64,000 nucleotides of DNA from Porphyra umbilicalis (lineage: Eukaryota; Rhodophyta; Bangiophyceae; Bangiales; Bangiaceae). Under the pieces are notes generated by a model. The model was not told the DNA's origin. It saw only the letters and a program-made list of their open reading frames with translations, and ran no database searches. Position 1 is the first letter of the stretch, and every line of letters begins with the position of its first letter. Positions 45,766 to 57,047 of the stretch are shown piece after piece. The position numbers were made by a program, and so were the translations under genes. Location of the stretch: positions 186,001-250,000 of the forward strand of contig KV918822.1 of assembly GCA_002049455.2 (NCBI GenBank). Direction: 5' to 3'.

Positions 45766-48395
45766 ATGGTGGGCAAGGGCCGCGCCCCGTCAACAGACGG
45801 CCCCGCGTCCCCCCGTCCCCCTGTGTGGGCCGTCGGTGGTGGTGCTGGCCGCCCCGGCGGCGCCCTCGACGAGGGCGGCAACCGCGGGAGCTTTGGGGTG
45901 CCCTCCCTTCCCGACGCCGGTCGGCGCGGCGTGGGTGGCGCGGCCGCGCATGCTCGGGGCAGGGGGGAGCGGCGGGGTGCCCTCGCCGGCTTTGGGCGCC
46001 CCCCGATGTCGTTAGGCGGGGCGCGTCCGCCTGCCCCTTCCCCAGCTGCTACGGGCAGAGGTGCCGGATCTAGGGTTGGCAGGCGCACCGAGGCCCTGCG
46101 CCAAGCCCCACCCCAAGCCCCGCCCGCCTCCCCTTCCCCACCACCTGCCACGGACGGCGCCCCCGGCTTTGACTCGGTGTATGGCCGCTTTTGTTCGTTG
46201 CTGGCGGGCATGCCCCCGCCACCGCGACCGCGGCACCAGGAGCAGCCAACGCAGCAGCAGCAGCGCCACCGCGCCCGCGCGCCCGACGACGGGCGCTGCG
46301 CGTCCCCCGACTCACCGCGGTCGACGACACCGCCGCAAGAGCCGCTGAAACTGCCCGACGATACGCCGGGATGGGACGCCGTTGCCGGCCAAGCGACCAA
46401 CGTGTACGCCCTCAAAGTCGCCCTCGCCGTCCTCCTGATGCCCGACACGCGACGCGCGCCGCGGGCCTCGACCAAGAATGGGGTTTTGTTGACGGGCCCC
46501 CCCGGGACGGGCAAGACGCTGGCCGTCCACCTGCTGGCGGGTCGTGCCAAGGCGCTCAATGGGGGCACCGTGGTGCCCCTGTGGGTCGTCAATGGCGGCG
46601 AGCTACTCTCCAAGTTTATCGATGAGGGCGAACAACGCGTCCGGCGTGTGACTGATGCCGCCACCGCCGCGCAGCCGTCCATCAATTTTTTCGACGAGTT
46701 TGAGGCCATCGCGGCCGCGCGCACCGACGGGCGACAAGAGTCGATCCCCCTGATCGCCACGCTGCTGGCACTCCTGGACGCGGCGGGACCGGGTGTTGGT
46801 TGTTGCGGCGACGAACCGTGTCGACCTGATCGACCCTGCGTTCCGTCGGCCCGGCCGGTTTGGAACGGAGCTGCGCTTTGGGCTCCCCGACGCGGCCGGC
46901 CGCGCGGCCATTGTGCGCGTGTCGGCCGCCGCCGAGGGCGTGCCTATGAACGCCGCGGACGCAGCCTGGATCGCCAAGCACACCGACGACTGGTCGGGGG
47001 CCGAGCTCGCGGGCCTCTGTGACGACGCCGCCACGACCGTCCACGCGAAGCGGATTCCGGGGTGGCCCGACTCGCTTGAGGAGGTTGTCGACAACGATGC
47101 CGACGTGCGTGTCGACCAGGGGCTTACGGATAAACCATGGAATAAATGTACCTACTGTAATTGCTTCCATAAGGACATTTTCTGATGTCACAGGCACAGA
47201 TCTATCAAGGATATCGGCATTCTGCCGCACAGAGCACCTCGAAGCCGTGCCTAGATGTCCTCTTCCGGAAGTAGGAAAAACATATTCTGCTCTTATTCCG
47301 CGGATAAATCCTATTCTATCCGGATTCCGGCCAAAAAAGCCTGATCCGGAAGCCCCTGGTGTCGACTGGAAGGAAACCCTCTGCCGGCGCCAACAGTCCA
47401 CGCGACTTGGGACGCCGCCACCCCTGCGGCGGCCACTCCCCCAACGCGTGGCGCCGCTGCTGGCAACGATGCTGGCCGACGTGCAGCGGCTTCTCACTCG
47501 CCACTTCCCCGTCCAGCGGCTCTGGTCGATGGCTGGGCGTTACGCCGCAGAGGCGGTTGCGTGGGGTGCGGACATTGGTTTCAGAGGCATGGTCGCGGGC
47601 CTTCCCATTTTGCCCCAGCGACTGCTCATTGACGGGGACGAGGGGATGCGGCAGGGCACCGTCGCAGCTGCGGTTCTGCATGCGCTGACACCAATGCCGA
47701 TCTATGACGCAGGCTACGTGTCGCTGACACGTGGGGCTGGCGCGCGCACCCCCCAGCAGCGGCTTGCAGAGACGATTTCCGCCGTCACGCGCGCCGCCCC
47801 GGCCGTGCTCTTCATCCCACACGCGGACTTGTGGGTGGACGACCCGTCAGAGGAGGACTCGACGGACCTGCGCTTCTTTGAGGCCGCGCTCCGGGACGTA
47901 CCCGTCGGCACGCCGCTGCTGGTTCTGGCCACAACGGATCGGCGCGTCCGTCCTGAGCTGCTGGCCAGTTTCCCCTCCACCTTTTCTGTCGAATGCGCCT
48001 CGGATGCGCAGCGCACCGACTACTGGGCCCACATCGTCAAGGCGTGCCTGCACAAGTTTGTCGTGAAGCGCGGGCCAGGTGTGCGCCTGCCAGTCGACCA
48101 GGCGGCCGTCGGCGCACGGATGAACGCGTTGCAGGAGCAGTCGGCGGACTGGAGCGTCGACGCGATGGAGCAGGTGTTTGGGGGTCTCCGCGCCATATTG
48201 TCGATGGACGTCCAGACGGGGGCGGACCTTTGGGAGAGCTTTTTGGAGGCCATCGCCGCGCTCGACGGCGAAACGCCGAGTGCGGGCGCACATACGGCAG
48301 ACGGTGACGTCAATGACGACACGTACGATGGTGGCAGCGACGGCGCGGCTGGCGGCTCTCGTGGACGAGCTGCAAAGCGCACTCGCGTTGCCTAG
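45766..48395 (+). pseudogene. ATAD2/Yta7-like tandem AAA ATPase, disrupted
   Basis: Residues 1-200 are low-complexity Pro/Gly/Ala/Arg. AAA1: Walker A GPPGTGKT (about 243-250), Walker B INFFDEFEAIA (about 305). One extra G in the GGG at about 46786 shifts the frame, after which AAA1 continues in the next frame with sensor-1 VVAATNRVDLIDPAFRRPGRF including the arginine region. A MITE at 47117-47358 then interrupts it. Beyond it, AAA2 is degenerate: no Walker A lysine, AVLFIPHADLWVDD in place of Walker B, LLVLATTDRR as sensor 1. An active AAA1 plus an inactive AAA2 with an 'IPH-x-D-x-W' segment is the ATAD2/Yta7 pattern, a chromatin-associated ATPase family that handles histones. No bromodomain is seen after AAA2. 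Tail Asp/Gly-rich with basic end, TAG 48393-48395. The one-base insertion could be a sequencing error; the MITE is not. Confidence 0.75.
47109..47366. mobile_element. 242-bp hAT-like MITE with 8-bp target duplication
   Basis: The element is 47117-47358. The ends are CAGGGGCTTACGGATAAA and, inverted, CAGGGGCTTCCGGATCAGG (terminal inverted repeats with about two mismatches in 17). GTGTCGAC is duplicated exactly on both sides (47109-47116, 47359-47366). An 8-bp duplication with CAGGG ends is typical of hAT elements. The interior is AT-rich with repeated subterminal TCCGGA and ATTCCG motifs and no gene. It carries stops in the interrupted AAA frame. Confidence 0.9.
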
Positions 48396-49069
48396 ACGCA
48401 AGCAACATCGGCAGGAGCAGCGCCATTACGCTGTCGGTCGCGAGTGGGGTGGGCGGGCCGGACGGAGCGTCAGCTCGTTTCCCGTATGGACCGCAGTTGA
48501 ACACGGTGACGCTGATGTCGCTGTCTGTTTCACATTCTCCCGCGGAACCGTCGGTCCAACGTGGGTGGCGACGGGTGCTCTCTCTTTCTACCATCAGACG
48601 GGTGTCTGGCGGGGGTAAGAAGCCGCGCGTTCCGACAGTCGTATACAAGCTTTGCTGATGAAACAACAGGGTGGACCGAATCTTCACAAATATTGGATGT
48701 AGGTGGGAACCGAAACGCATGCCAGTCTCCAGTTGCGTACCCCTCTGCCTGCCACCCCCGGCCTTCCTCCCGTCTGCTGGTGCCCCGCGCCGCTGCCCGC
48801 AGCGCAGCGCTGCCCCATTCTCCCTCTCGAGTCTGGTCCTTGTGCGCACCGCCGGGCCTTTTGCTTATTCGTGCCCGCTCGGCTCCCCCCCCCCCCCCGT
48901 GTGGGCGCGTCGGACCCTCCTGAGCGCGTCCCCTGCACGCGCGGCGCTCTTGCATTCTGTCATTTCCACGGCCCTTTTTCTCCACCCGGCGTGTCCTCTG
49001 GTGGTCGACCACGACACGCGCACCCCCCCCCTCCCCCAAACCCTACCTGTCTGTCCTCTCTGTGCCGCC
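48396..49069. other. Intergenic between AAA and ankyrin genes
   Basis: No supported gene. Pyrimidine-rich runs (C9 near 48889-48897 and CCCCCCCCCTCCC near 49023) sit just ahead of the ankyrin start and may belong to its promoter or leader. Confidence 0.35.
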
Positions 49070-50512
49070 ATGGCGCACCCCGGCAGCAGCGGCGGCGCTG
49101 CTGCGGCCGCCACGGGGACAGGCAGTGCCGGCAGTTCCACCGACGACTCGGACGGCAGCGTCGGCGCCGCGTCTATTGCGTCGTACGGTGTGGAGGATAA
49201 CATCTGGGAGCGGCGGAGCCAGCTGGATGACTACGGTCCATCCGACTCGGACGCCATGACGGACGACGACGAGGCGGCCGACGCGTCCGAGCGCATGGCG
49301 CCCCTGACGCCCGTCCTCGCCGCAGCGCACAGTGGCGACGCGGCCGCCACGGCGGCGGCGATTGCTGCTGCGGGCGACGGCCTGCCCGAGGAGCACACCT
49401 GGCGTTTTCGGTCGCCGATGCACATGGCAGCGCGGTGTGGCTCTGTGGGGACCATCGACGTGCTGCTGGCGTCTGGGTGTCCCGCCGACGGCGGTCGTGG
49501 CGACTTGTGGGAGAACACACCCCTACACCTGTAAGCGCGGGCAGGGCACCTGCCGGCGGTGATGCGGCTGGCAGACGCGGACCCCGAGCTCATCGCGCAG
49601 CCCAACAAGGATGTGAAGACGCCACTGACTATGGCGGTGCGGAAGCAGCGCGTCGACGTGGCCGCCTTTCTCCTGTCGCGAGGTGCGAGCGCGACGTTTA
49701 GCACCGACGGTGGCAAGTGCGCGCTGCCTCTGGCGGGACCGCTGACGTCGGTCATGTGTCGCACCGTTTTTTAGGTTGCCCTCCGCCACGTCGAGACGGA
49801 CGTGACAGAGCGGACGAGCATGCTCGTCCTCACTGCGGAAGCCGGCTCGGCAGACGTCGTCGGGCGGCTGCTGGAGGTGGGCGCGCGACATGACGTGGCG
49901 CTGCCTGGCCCACCTTGCATGGGCGCTATGGAGGCTGCCATTCTCGGCAAAACCCCCTCCGCCGTGATCCCGGTGCTGATTGGGGGAGGCTGCAGCGTCG
50001 GCGCTCTGCCTCGATGGGATTGCTCGTCGGCGCGGGCGGCGCTGGTCGTCCTGTGCTACCGTGGGCGTGACCAGGACGTGCCGGCGCTGTCGGCGCTGAT
50101 CGGCGCAGGGGCGGACGTTGACTATCGCAATGACGTGGACGCCGGGTACACCGCCCTCGACTGTGCGGTGCGCGCGTCCAGCGTGCGCATGGTGCGGATG
50201 CTGCTCGAGCACGGGGCGAGCGTGAACGCTGCTGGTGGTGACATGCGCCGCACCGCGCTGCACTGGGCGGGAGCTGCGCACACGCCGTCCGTTTGCATGG
50301 TGCGGATCGCTGCCCGTGCCGACCCGGCCGCGCTCGACAGCGACGGGGCGACGCTGCTCCAAGTGGCGCTGTCGGCAAAGGAGCGCGTCACGCGCGACGT
50401 GGGACGCTCGCGGGAGCGCGCAGCGGTCCGAAAGCTGGCCGCGGCGCGCCGCACAGTCGCGTGCTTGCGCAACGCTGCCCCGGGCGCCGCTGGCGGGGAC
50501 TCCTTTGAGTGA
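49070..50512 (+). pseudogene. Ankyrin-repeat protein with two in-frame stops
   Basis: ATG 49070 in an ideal context (GCCGCCATGG). The 480-codon frame has an acidic Ser/Asp-rich N-terminus, then ankyrin repeats: SPMHMAARCGSVGTIDVLL, TPLHL-stop-ARAGHLPAVMRL, TPLTMAVRKQRVDVAAFLL, SMLVLTAEAGSADVVGRLL, TALDCAVRASSVRMVRMLL and TALHWAGAAH. The first stop (TAA 49532-49534) falls inside a repeat, with both flanks matching the consensus, so it is a lesion and not an intron. The second (TAG 49772-49774) follows a T6 run and AG|G, so a small intron ending there is an alternative. No frameshifts. Ankyrin proteins mediate protein contacts; the partner is unknown. Confidence 0.7.
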
Positions 50513-51157
50513 CGTCGCTGCGGCGAGAAGCGTGGGACGGTCAGAGGGTGGTCAGCGGGTGACTCTGTGGTTGGGGTGCCCCCCGTGCCTACCGGGTGCA
50601 CGCGTCGTCACTCGCACACTGTTCACTTGTCGTTGCGCACGCGCCTGCGCGGCGGCAGTTTAGTCGCGGCCGCGGTGGTCACCGCGGGAGCCTCTGGCAG
50701 CACGTGTGTTTTGTCGGTACTGTAGTGGCAGTCAACGCGGCAGCGTGCCGTGTGCCAAAAAAATAGCTGTAGGTTTGCCGGATGACGTGTAGAGGTGGCT
50801 GTCGCGTCGGACTTGTCACAGCCAGTACCACACATCGACGCAGACGACGGTATCCACAGGCACAAACGGCCCACGTCGGACATTCGGACGCCCCCGCTCC
50901 GACAGCCACTCTGAGGACCCCCCTCACCCACCCCCTCCCGAGGGGCTAGTGTACCCCAATCCAAAGGAAAAACCCCCCACAGTTGACTCTGCGAATCTGA
51001 GCGGTTTTACGGCAGCCCGGGGGGTTACGAAACCCAATCCCTCCAATCGATGTAGACGAGGTTTTCCACACATACACTCTACCCAGACGGGGTTTTCCTC
51101 AAAACAAATCACCCCCCCTGGGACGGCCCCTCTGCGGACCCCTCGCTGCCCACAGGA
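50513..51157. other. Intergenic, no supported gene
   Basis: The ankyrin 3' region. Contains runs of C and a GTTTTCC-rich stretch (51060-51100), no coding evidence. Confidence 0.35.
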
Positions 51158-51192
51158 CCAGAATGACACTTTTGTCCCACCCCCAGTTAGAG
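51158..51192 (-). repeat. Repeat R2, isolated copy
   Basis: The reverse complement reads TAACTGGGGGTGGGACAAAA and then CATTCTGGTCCTGTGGGCAG, the module found three times at 16.88-17.69 kb. Confidence 0.65.
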
Positions 51193-52110
51193 TACGTCTA
51201 TCGATGATTGCGAGATATACTATCAGCTGTTGGCTACACTGCGGGTCGGTATTTCATCGCCAGGATACTTCTAAATTTGCCGGCTTGTCTTCCTTTAACG
51301 AGTGGACGCGAAAGACAATTTTGAGATAGCCATGCGACGCTCAAGTGAGATCGCCTCAGCATGATTCGGAGGGTCTTGTGCACAACAGTCCAGTGGATCG
51401 ACGAATAACCTATACTTCAGATTGCCTGTTTCTCGAGTTACCTCTGTGATCGGGCACTTCATCACGACAGGTGCTGGCCTCGTCCTACGGATCATCTTCG
51501 GGACTGATTCTGGGATCGTTCCAGAACCAGTGTCATCATCTTGGGTACTGTCCTTCAAAATTAAATGTGCGACCTTGTTCAACCGATAGTCTGTTTGCCT
51601 ATTCCGCAAGCAGAGTGTCTCCCTATTCCGCCAACAGAGTTAACAAAAACTTGTAGACATTCCCTCCGTGCTCACCAACGCACATTGCTGTGGCTGACGC
51701 GTCACTTGCGGGGCAGCGAATTTCGTGCAGATTCTTCTGAGAGGTCTCGAACCAGGGGACTGCGAGTTACGGGCGCGCCATCGTCGGGAAAGTGGGGCGC
51801 ATACTAGACGTGTACTAAGACGCGTACTAGACGAAATTTCATGTACTACAGGCCCGATTGCCTTACTGGCATCAATTCGGAGCGGTGGCCGTGAGGGGGG
51901 GGCCGAACGCACGTCATCTGGCGGGGGTGGGGTCCAGAACGTGGGCTACAAGTCCCACGTGCTGGCCCCGGTGGGGTGTACCAGGTAAATCGGGCCAGAT
52001 TCGTGGGCTTGTAGCCCCTGCTGAAGCAGGCTACAAGTGACGCACATACAAGGAAATCGGGTGTGTCGTCGTCGTTTCGCAGCGTGCCAGGGCCGGTCAG
52101 GACGGTTTGT
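51193..52110. other. AT-richer intergenic block
   Basis: Base composition drops towards AT at 51190-51660. A minus-strand frame of 104 codons at 51295-51609 (includes KVAHLILKDSTQDDDTGSG) has ordinary composition and could be an old exon or element fragment, but no family is seen. CCTATTCCGC occurs twice near 51598-51641. Confidence 0.3.
51943..52037. repeat. Competing hairpins built on GGGCTACAAG
   Basis: GGGCTACAAGTCCCAC (51943) pairs with GTGGGCTTGTAGCCC (52003), and the latter also forms a second hairpin with GCAGGCTACAAG (52008-52037; CTTGTAG and CCTGC stems). The two folds are mutually exclusive. Function unknown. Confidence 0.45.
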
Positions 52111-52271
52111 CACACATCAATCTGTGTCGACGTCCCTGGACTGCCAGAAGCCACCAGCGTTCAGCACGTAGAAGCAAAAGCTCTGGGGGTCACACATCAA
52201 TCTGTGTGGGGCGTCCCTGGACTGCCAGAAGCCACCAGCGTTCAGCACGTAGAAGCAAAAGCTCTGGGGGT
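52111..52271 (+). repeat. Tandem duplication, 80-bp unit, two copies
   Basis: Units start CACACATCAATCTGTGT at 52111 and 52191, near-identical over 80 bp; a third start (CATACATCA) at 52272 is cut off. Confidence 0.85.
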
Positions 52272-52289
52272 CATACATCACTTTCTTTG

Positions 52290-53345
52290 CTGATGTTGGC
52301 AGTGGTGGCTTGGCGGAGGGCAGGCTGTTGGTTGGCGGCGGGCTACGTAGTGGTGCGCGGGCGGTTGGCAGGCGGTGGGCTGGTGGCAGCGCGCTGACGG
52401 CGTGCAGGCGGTGGCCAGGCGGTGGCCGGGCGGTGGCATGGTGGCGGGCAGGCGGTTGGTTGGCGGCGGGCTAGTGGTGGGCAAGTGGCGGGCGGGCGGT
52501 TGGCAGGCGGTGGGCTGGTGGTGGGCAAGTGGGCGGCGGGCGGTGGGCTGGTGGCGTGTAGGCGGTGGGCTAGTGGCGGGTAGGCGGTGGGTCGTCGGCG
52601 GGCAAGTGGCGGCGGGCTGAAGGCGGCAAGACGGTGGATCGGCAGCCGGCAAATGCCGGCGGGCTGGCGGCGGCAAGGCGGGGCGTCGGCGGCGGGCAAG
52701 TGGCGGGGGGCTGGCGGCGGCAAGGCAGTGGATTGGCGGCGGGCAAGGGGTGGAGGCCTGGAGGCGGCAGGACGGTGGATCGGCGGCCGGCAAGTGGCGG
52801 CGGGCTGGCGGCGGCAAGGCGGGGCGTCGGCGGCGGGCAAGTGATGGCGGGCTGGAGGCGGCAAGACGGTGGATCGGCGGCCGGAAAATGGCGGCCGGCT
52901 GGCGGCGGCAAGGCTGGGCGTCCGCGGCGGGCAAGTGGGGGCGGGCTGGCGGCGGCAAGGCGGTGGATCGGCGGCGCGCAAGTGGCGGCGGGCGCACAGC
53001 GGGCAGGCGAGGGGTCGGCGGACGGCAATTGGCGGCGGGCTGACGGCAAGCGGGCGGTGAATCGGCGGCGGGCAAGTCGCGGCGGGCCTACGGCGGGCAT
53101 GCGAGGGGTCGGCGGCCGGCAAGTGGTGGCGGGCTGGCGGCGGCGAGGCACGGCTTCCGCGGTGAGTAATCGGTCGGCTGGTAGCGGTTATGTCGGGTGC
53201 GGGCCGTTGGTTGGTGGCGGGCGAGTGGGGGGCAAGCGAGTGGCGGGCAAGTGGACGGCAAGTGGCGGGCATGTGACCGGCACGTGGCAGGCAAGTGGCG
53301 GGCTGGCGGCAAGCAGGAGGCGGGAAAGTGGCGGGCGGGCGGGCC
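52290..53345 (+). repeat. G-rich minisatellite, strand-asymmetric
   Basis: About 1 kb of GGCGGG, GGCAAGTGGCGG and GGCTGGCGGCGGCAAGGCG motifs in units near 45-50 bp, with a higher-order spacing near 95 bp for GTGGATCGGC (52632, 52772, 52866, 52961). The plus strand has few pyrimidine runs. Long open frames in several phases (Pro/Arg- or Gly/Arg-rich) are by-products of the repeat. Confidence 0.85.
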
Positions 53346-54334
53346 GGTGATAGGAGCCGGTAGGGGGGGTTGTCGGAGGCGCGGGGGGGAGCCTGGGGGG
53401 GGGGGGCAGGGACGGTTGGGGGGGGTGAGGGTCGGGGGCGTGGAGGGCAGCCCCTCGAAGCCCGAGGAAGCGCAATATACACCACCATTTTCCCAGCAAC
53501 GTAATCGATCCAGGCAAAGTCACTTAGGACACGCTCGTCGCTCAGAAACAACTGCAATCTGGCTGTCACAGAGGTCTACGGTTCATGTCTAGGACGCAGT
53601 TCTTGTCTATACTGCGAGAGTGCAGTGGTGCGCCGCGGTCTAAAATGCGAATATCGTTCCTATACTATATTGGAAGTTTTGCAGTGTGGAGGGGGGTCGA
53701 ATATGGCCTAGAACATGCCGTTTCATCCTGTACTGGAGGCGTTCGGAGGCAATTTGAAAATTGTGGGTACCGGCGCCAGGACAGCAAATCAGCATATGCC
53801 CCACTTTGCAGACGATGTGCGGGGGATCGGGGACGAGATTGCCACTGAGCTGCGAACAAATTTACTACAGGCCGGCGAGACCCAATCATTTTCAAACGGG
53901 GACTGGGTGCGTCTGGGACTGTGCGATTTTCTCGACGTGCGAACCCACGCATGTTCACCCACTTCCCATCCCCTCTGCACCGGGCAATAGCATGTCGGAC
54001 GCACTCGTGCCAACTCATATGGAGGCTCCCTCTGCACACGTTACGTTGACCAGGGATGACGCCCCATGGGCAGGTCTTGCTCTCTCATCGATTTCGACAG
54101 ACCCTCCTCACGACATCACTCGAAGAAATCCAGGCTACCATCTGCGATCGAGTCCGTGGGGTAGGAATCTAAATCAATCTTGCGCACTCGTTTACTCAAT
54201 CCATGAGGACGATCCCCAGGATGATCGTACTCCGCGTCGCTGCACAAGCCGCTCCTCCTTCCAGGCCCGGCGACGCCGTCGCTCACCCTTCATCGCGTCT
54301 TGGCCATTTGTTCCGCTTGGTACGGTCGGCCAGT
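53346..54334. other. Intergenic, includes G-runs at 53360-53430
   Basis: Starts with poly-G clusters (GGGGGG tracts) at the edge of the minisatellite, then ordinary sequence without a supported gene. Confidence 0.35.
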
Positions 54335-56171
54335 ATGGCGGCCCGCGCTCCGAGGCCGGCGATTGCCGCCGGCATGGCCCACGTCGCCGAGGTACAGGCC
54401 GCTCCTGACCCTGAGGACATCCCAGTGCCGGCGATGCCCGGCGGTGGCGCGCCCGTGGGGCCTCCCGATGGCGGTCCCGCCCTCGGCGGGTGCCCCCCCC
54501 TCCCCACCCAAACAAGCGCTCGTCATCGATGTGCAGCAGAGCCGCCCGGCGGCGTTTTACCATCGTTTGAAGGACGGGCGCGACCCGTGGTGGAGGGGTG
54601 AATGGACCGACCAGGAGAACAGGTCTGATCTCGCGCGCGTCCGCCGCTTTCAAGGCAAGCCGCCGGTGCCCTGCCCGTGGGGCATGTTTGCAAAGACGTT
54701 CAAGACCCGCGTCGGCTACCAGTGTCGCAACCTCCACTGGGCAATGGTGGAGGCATGCGTCACCATGCCATTCGTCCTGCCTGCTCCGTCCAGGAGACCG
54801 TTCAAGGCCCGCAAGCGCAAGGCGACCGTACTGCCCGCCTCTCGCAAGAAAGCGTTCAATGCCCGCCAGAGCAAAGCGACAGAGGTGAAGGATGAGGCGG
54901 AGGCGGCGGCCCGGCAGGAGGAGGGGAATACGGGCGCGTCTGAGGAGGACCCGCCCAGCATCCTCACAAACAGTGGCGGCAGGCTGCTAGCCCTGCCCGG
55001 TCTTTAGGACTCCACCGCCACCCGCAACGCTCTCGTCCAGTCCTGTCTGTCGCAGTGTTTGTCATTTTTGATCGCTGCGCCGAGTACGTCGCCCGGCGTT
55101 TTGTTTGCTCTGCCTCGTCTTGCTGGTGTGTGCTCGTTGTGTGCCTGTTGGGTGGACGGGGCACGGCGACGCGCGGGGCTCGTATGGCGTGTGGGGTTTT
55201 GACTCGGTCATGTGCCTCGGCGCCTCCTACTGACCAGCAACGCTTCTTCGTGCTCTCTGCATCGGTTTTCCCCTCCCGCGCTTTGTTTTCTACAGCCAGT
55301 CCGCCGCGCCATCGACGACAAGACCGCCAGGGAGCTTTTGGGCCGCCAATGTCATCGCCAGCTGCTGCTTGACGGGCGGATGGGCCCAGTCGCCTTTGTT
55401 GCGACAGCTACTGACGACCTGGACGCCCTGCAGGTGGTGGCTGAGCTAGGCGTCAAGGGGGTGGTGACCTACAGCGGCATCCCGGAGGCTGTCGTGTCGT
55501 TGCGCGCTCACGCGCCCGACGTCAGGCGGCTCCGTTGGCGCGTCACCTCTGACGCCGAAATGCAACTGCAGTTGACCCAGAGGTTGCGGCGGGACACCTC
55601 GTCGCTCCAAAAGAGGACCAACGCGTTGGCGGCGGGATTCAGGGACACCTGCCGGCTCCGCGCGGCCACCAGCCACGTCAAGGCTCGCATCCGCCAGCTG
55701 GATACCGACCTCGAGAGGATTCGTGAAGGCGCCGACAAGGCCACCATGGAGCTGGGTCAACGTGAGCACATCATCAACTCCCTCTGCGCGACTGCCCGTA
55801 ACGCTTTCTGGCGCGCGCAGCTGCGCATGTATTTCGCCCAAGGGATCACGGAGGTGATGGCGGCGAGCGTCATGTCGTGTGGTTCTACGGGGCAGGACGC
55901 GACTGGCACGCCGCCGGTGCTGCCCGTTTTCACGATGTCCAGCCGTGACACCCAGAACCTGCGGCGGAAAAAAGACAAGGCCGTCGCCTTCTGCACCCTG
56001 GCGCAGACGGCGGTGCCCTCCCTCAGCCAGCACGTGCGGAACAACATGCTCGTGTCGCGAGCTGCCGCCGAGACGACGCGGTCGAATAGGATCGAGCTGC
56101 TGCTCGCGTCGGGGACGCAGTACCTGACACTGGAGGACCGTGCGAGGCCGGGGCAACAGGCTTCCGTATAA
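54335..56171 (+). CDS. Myb/SANT-like DNA-binding protein with coiled-coil C-terminus (two exons, one frameshift)
   Basis: ATG 54335 opens MAARAPRPAIAAGMAHV...; a C8 run at 54493-54500 changes the frame by one base, and coding continues as QALVIDVQQSRPAAFYHRLK. The region EWTDQENRSDLARV ... CPWGMFAKTF ... RVGYQCRNLHWAMVEA has the tryptophans, acidic helix and 'R-x-G-x-Q-C-x-x-x-[WH]' recognition helix of Myb/SANT-type domains. A basic linker follows. A phase-0 donor GAG|GTGAAG (54884/54885) and a strong acceptor TTTGTTTTCTACAG (ends 55295) would join it to exon 2 (55296-56171). Exon 2 is about 290 residues with helical, coiled-coil-like LRRDTSSLQKRTNALAAGF and IRQLDTDLERIREGADKATM. A role as transcription factor or transposon-derived DNA binder is inferred. 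If unspliced, exon 1 ends at TAG 55005-55007. Confidence 0.55.
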
Positions 56172-56973
56172 TATATCAAAAACTTACTCTCGGTGAGATT
56201 TGAACTCCCGTCGATGCCCTGAAATATGCGCTGTCCAAACAATTCCCTGGCCTTTAGGACAGGGTGCTCTTAAAGTGTAGTGATGCACACATATACTTAG
56301 ATCAAGGGACTTGCTCTCCGTTTCAGAGGTGGCAGTCTGCATTCGTGTCCTCAGGGATCTGAGGGCGTGTCAGTGTTGGAAGGGTCGCGATGACGCTAAA
56401 AGCGAATGGAGTTACGTGGCTGAGAAGGACTGTCCTGCCACAGGGGTCACAGGGCCCGGACGGCGCCTGCCCCCCTGCCTCCCCCCACCGCCCCGAGTTG
56501 CGCGCGGCGACCGCGCGCAGCGACTTCCGGGGTTCGAAGGGCCTACGATGACCCGCGGATGATCGTGCCTGCGCGCCGGCTTCTGTTGCGGCGGCGCGTC
56601 GGCGGTTGCTGAAGCCATCTAGCGGCGCGGTTAGAGGCGCCCCGTCGCGCGGCGGTCGGTCCCACCCGCCCGCCCGTGAGCCGCGTCGGCCGCCCCGCCC
56701 GCCGCGCGCAGGTGCGCTGCACGGCGGGGTGACGGCCCCGCCCATGGGCGTCGCGCGACGCCGGCGGGCCGCCGCCGCTGCGGTGGCGGCGGCGGCATCC
56801 CTTTCCCCGCCCCACGCCCCCCCCGCCACGGCAACGTGGCTGTACGTGCCCCCGTGCGCGCTCGCGGCCATGGAGCCGGTTGGCGTGCCCGGTGTCGATG
56901 CGTCGCCGAGCGCGCCACCGCCCTGAAGGCCAGGGTATTGCACGCACGTGCCTGGAATTAGATAATAACAGCT
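56172..56973. other. Intergenic: AT-rich start, then GC-rich block
   Basis: 56172-56330 is AT-rich. 56450-56930 is very GC-rich and open on the minus strand for 206 codons (Gly/Ala/Arg-rich); that frame is probably due to composition, so it is not called. Confidence 0.3.
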
Positions 56974-57047
56974 TAACGATAGTGGGATTCGAACCCACGA
57001 CGTACGGACTACGATTCCGCCGCTCTGACCAACTGAACAATATCGTC
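56974..57047 (-). tRNA. tRNA-Thr (anticodon CGT)
   Basis: All four stems can be drawn. Acceptor GACGATA pairs with TATCGTT (one G-T pair), D-arm GTTC-AGTTGGTCA-GAGC, anticodon arm GCGGA-ATCGTAG-TCCGT (7-base loop, CGT at positions 34-36), variable loop ACGTC, T-arm GTGGG-TTCGAAT-CCCAC, discriminator A. No intron; CCA is not encoded. The gene sits in an AT-rich island. Confidence 0.9.

Noticed and set aside
47167..47185. A gene end at the TGA in 47183-47185
   Set aside because: The stop lies inside the MITE, not in the original AAA coding sequence.
51720..51775. GGTCTCGAACC followed by tRNA-like bases on the minus strand
   Set aside because: Anticodon and acceptor stems do not pair; kept out of the tRNA list.
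52278..53569. Pro/Arg-rich frames of up to 408 codons on the minus strand
   Set aside because: Translation of the minisatellite in several phases; no conserved protein.
56190..56275. tRNA-like sequence with a B-box-like GAGTTCAAATCTC and a T5 run on the minus strand
   Set aside because: No matching 5' acceptor or D-arm could be drawn, and the T-stem has a mismatch. At most a relic.
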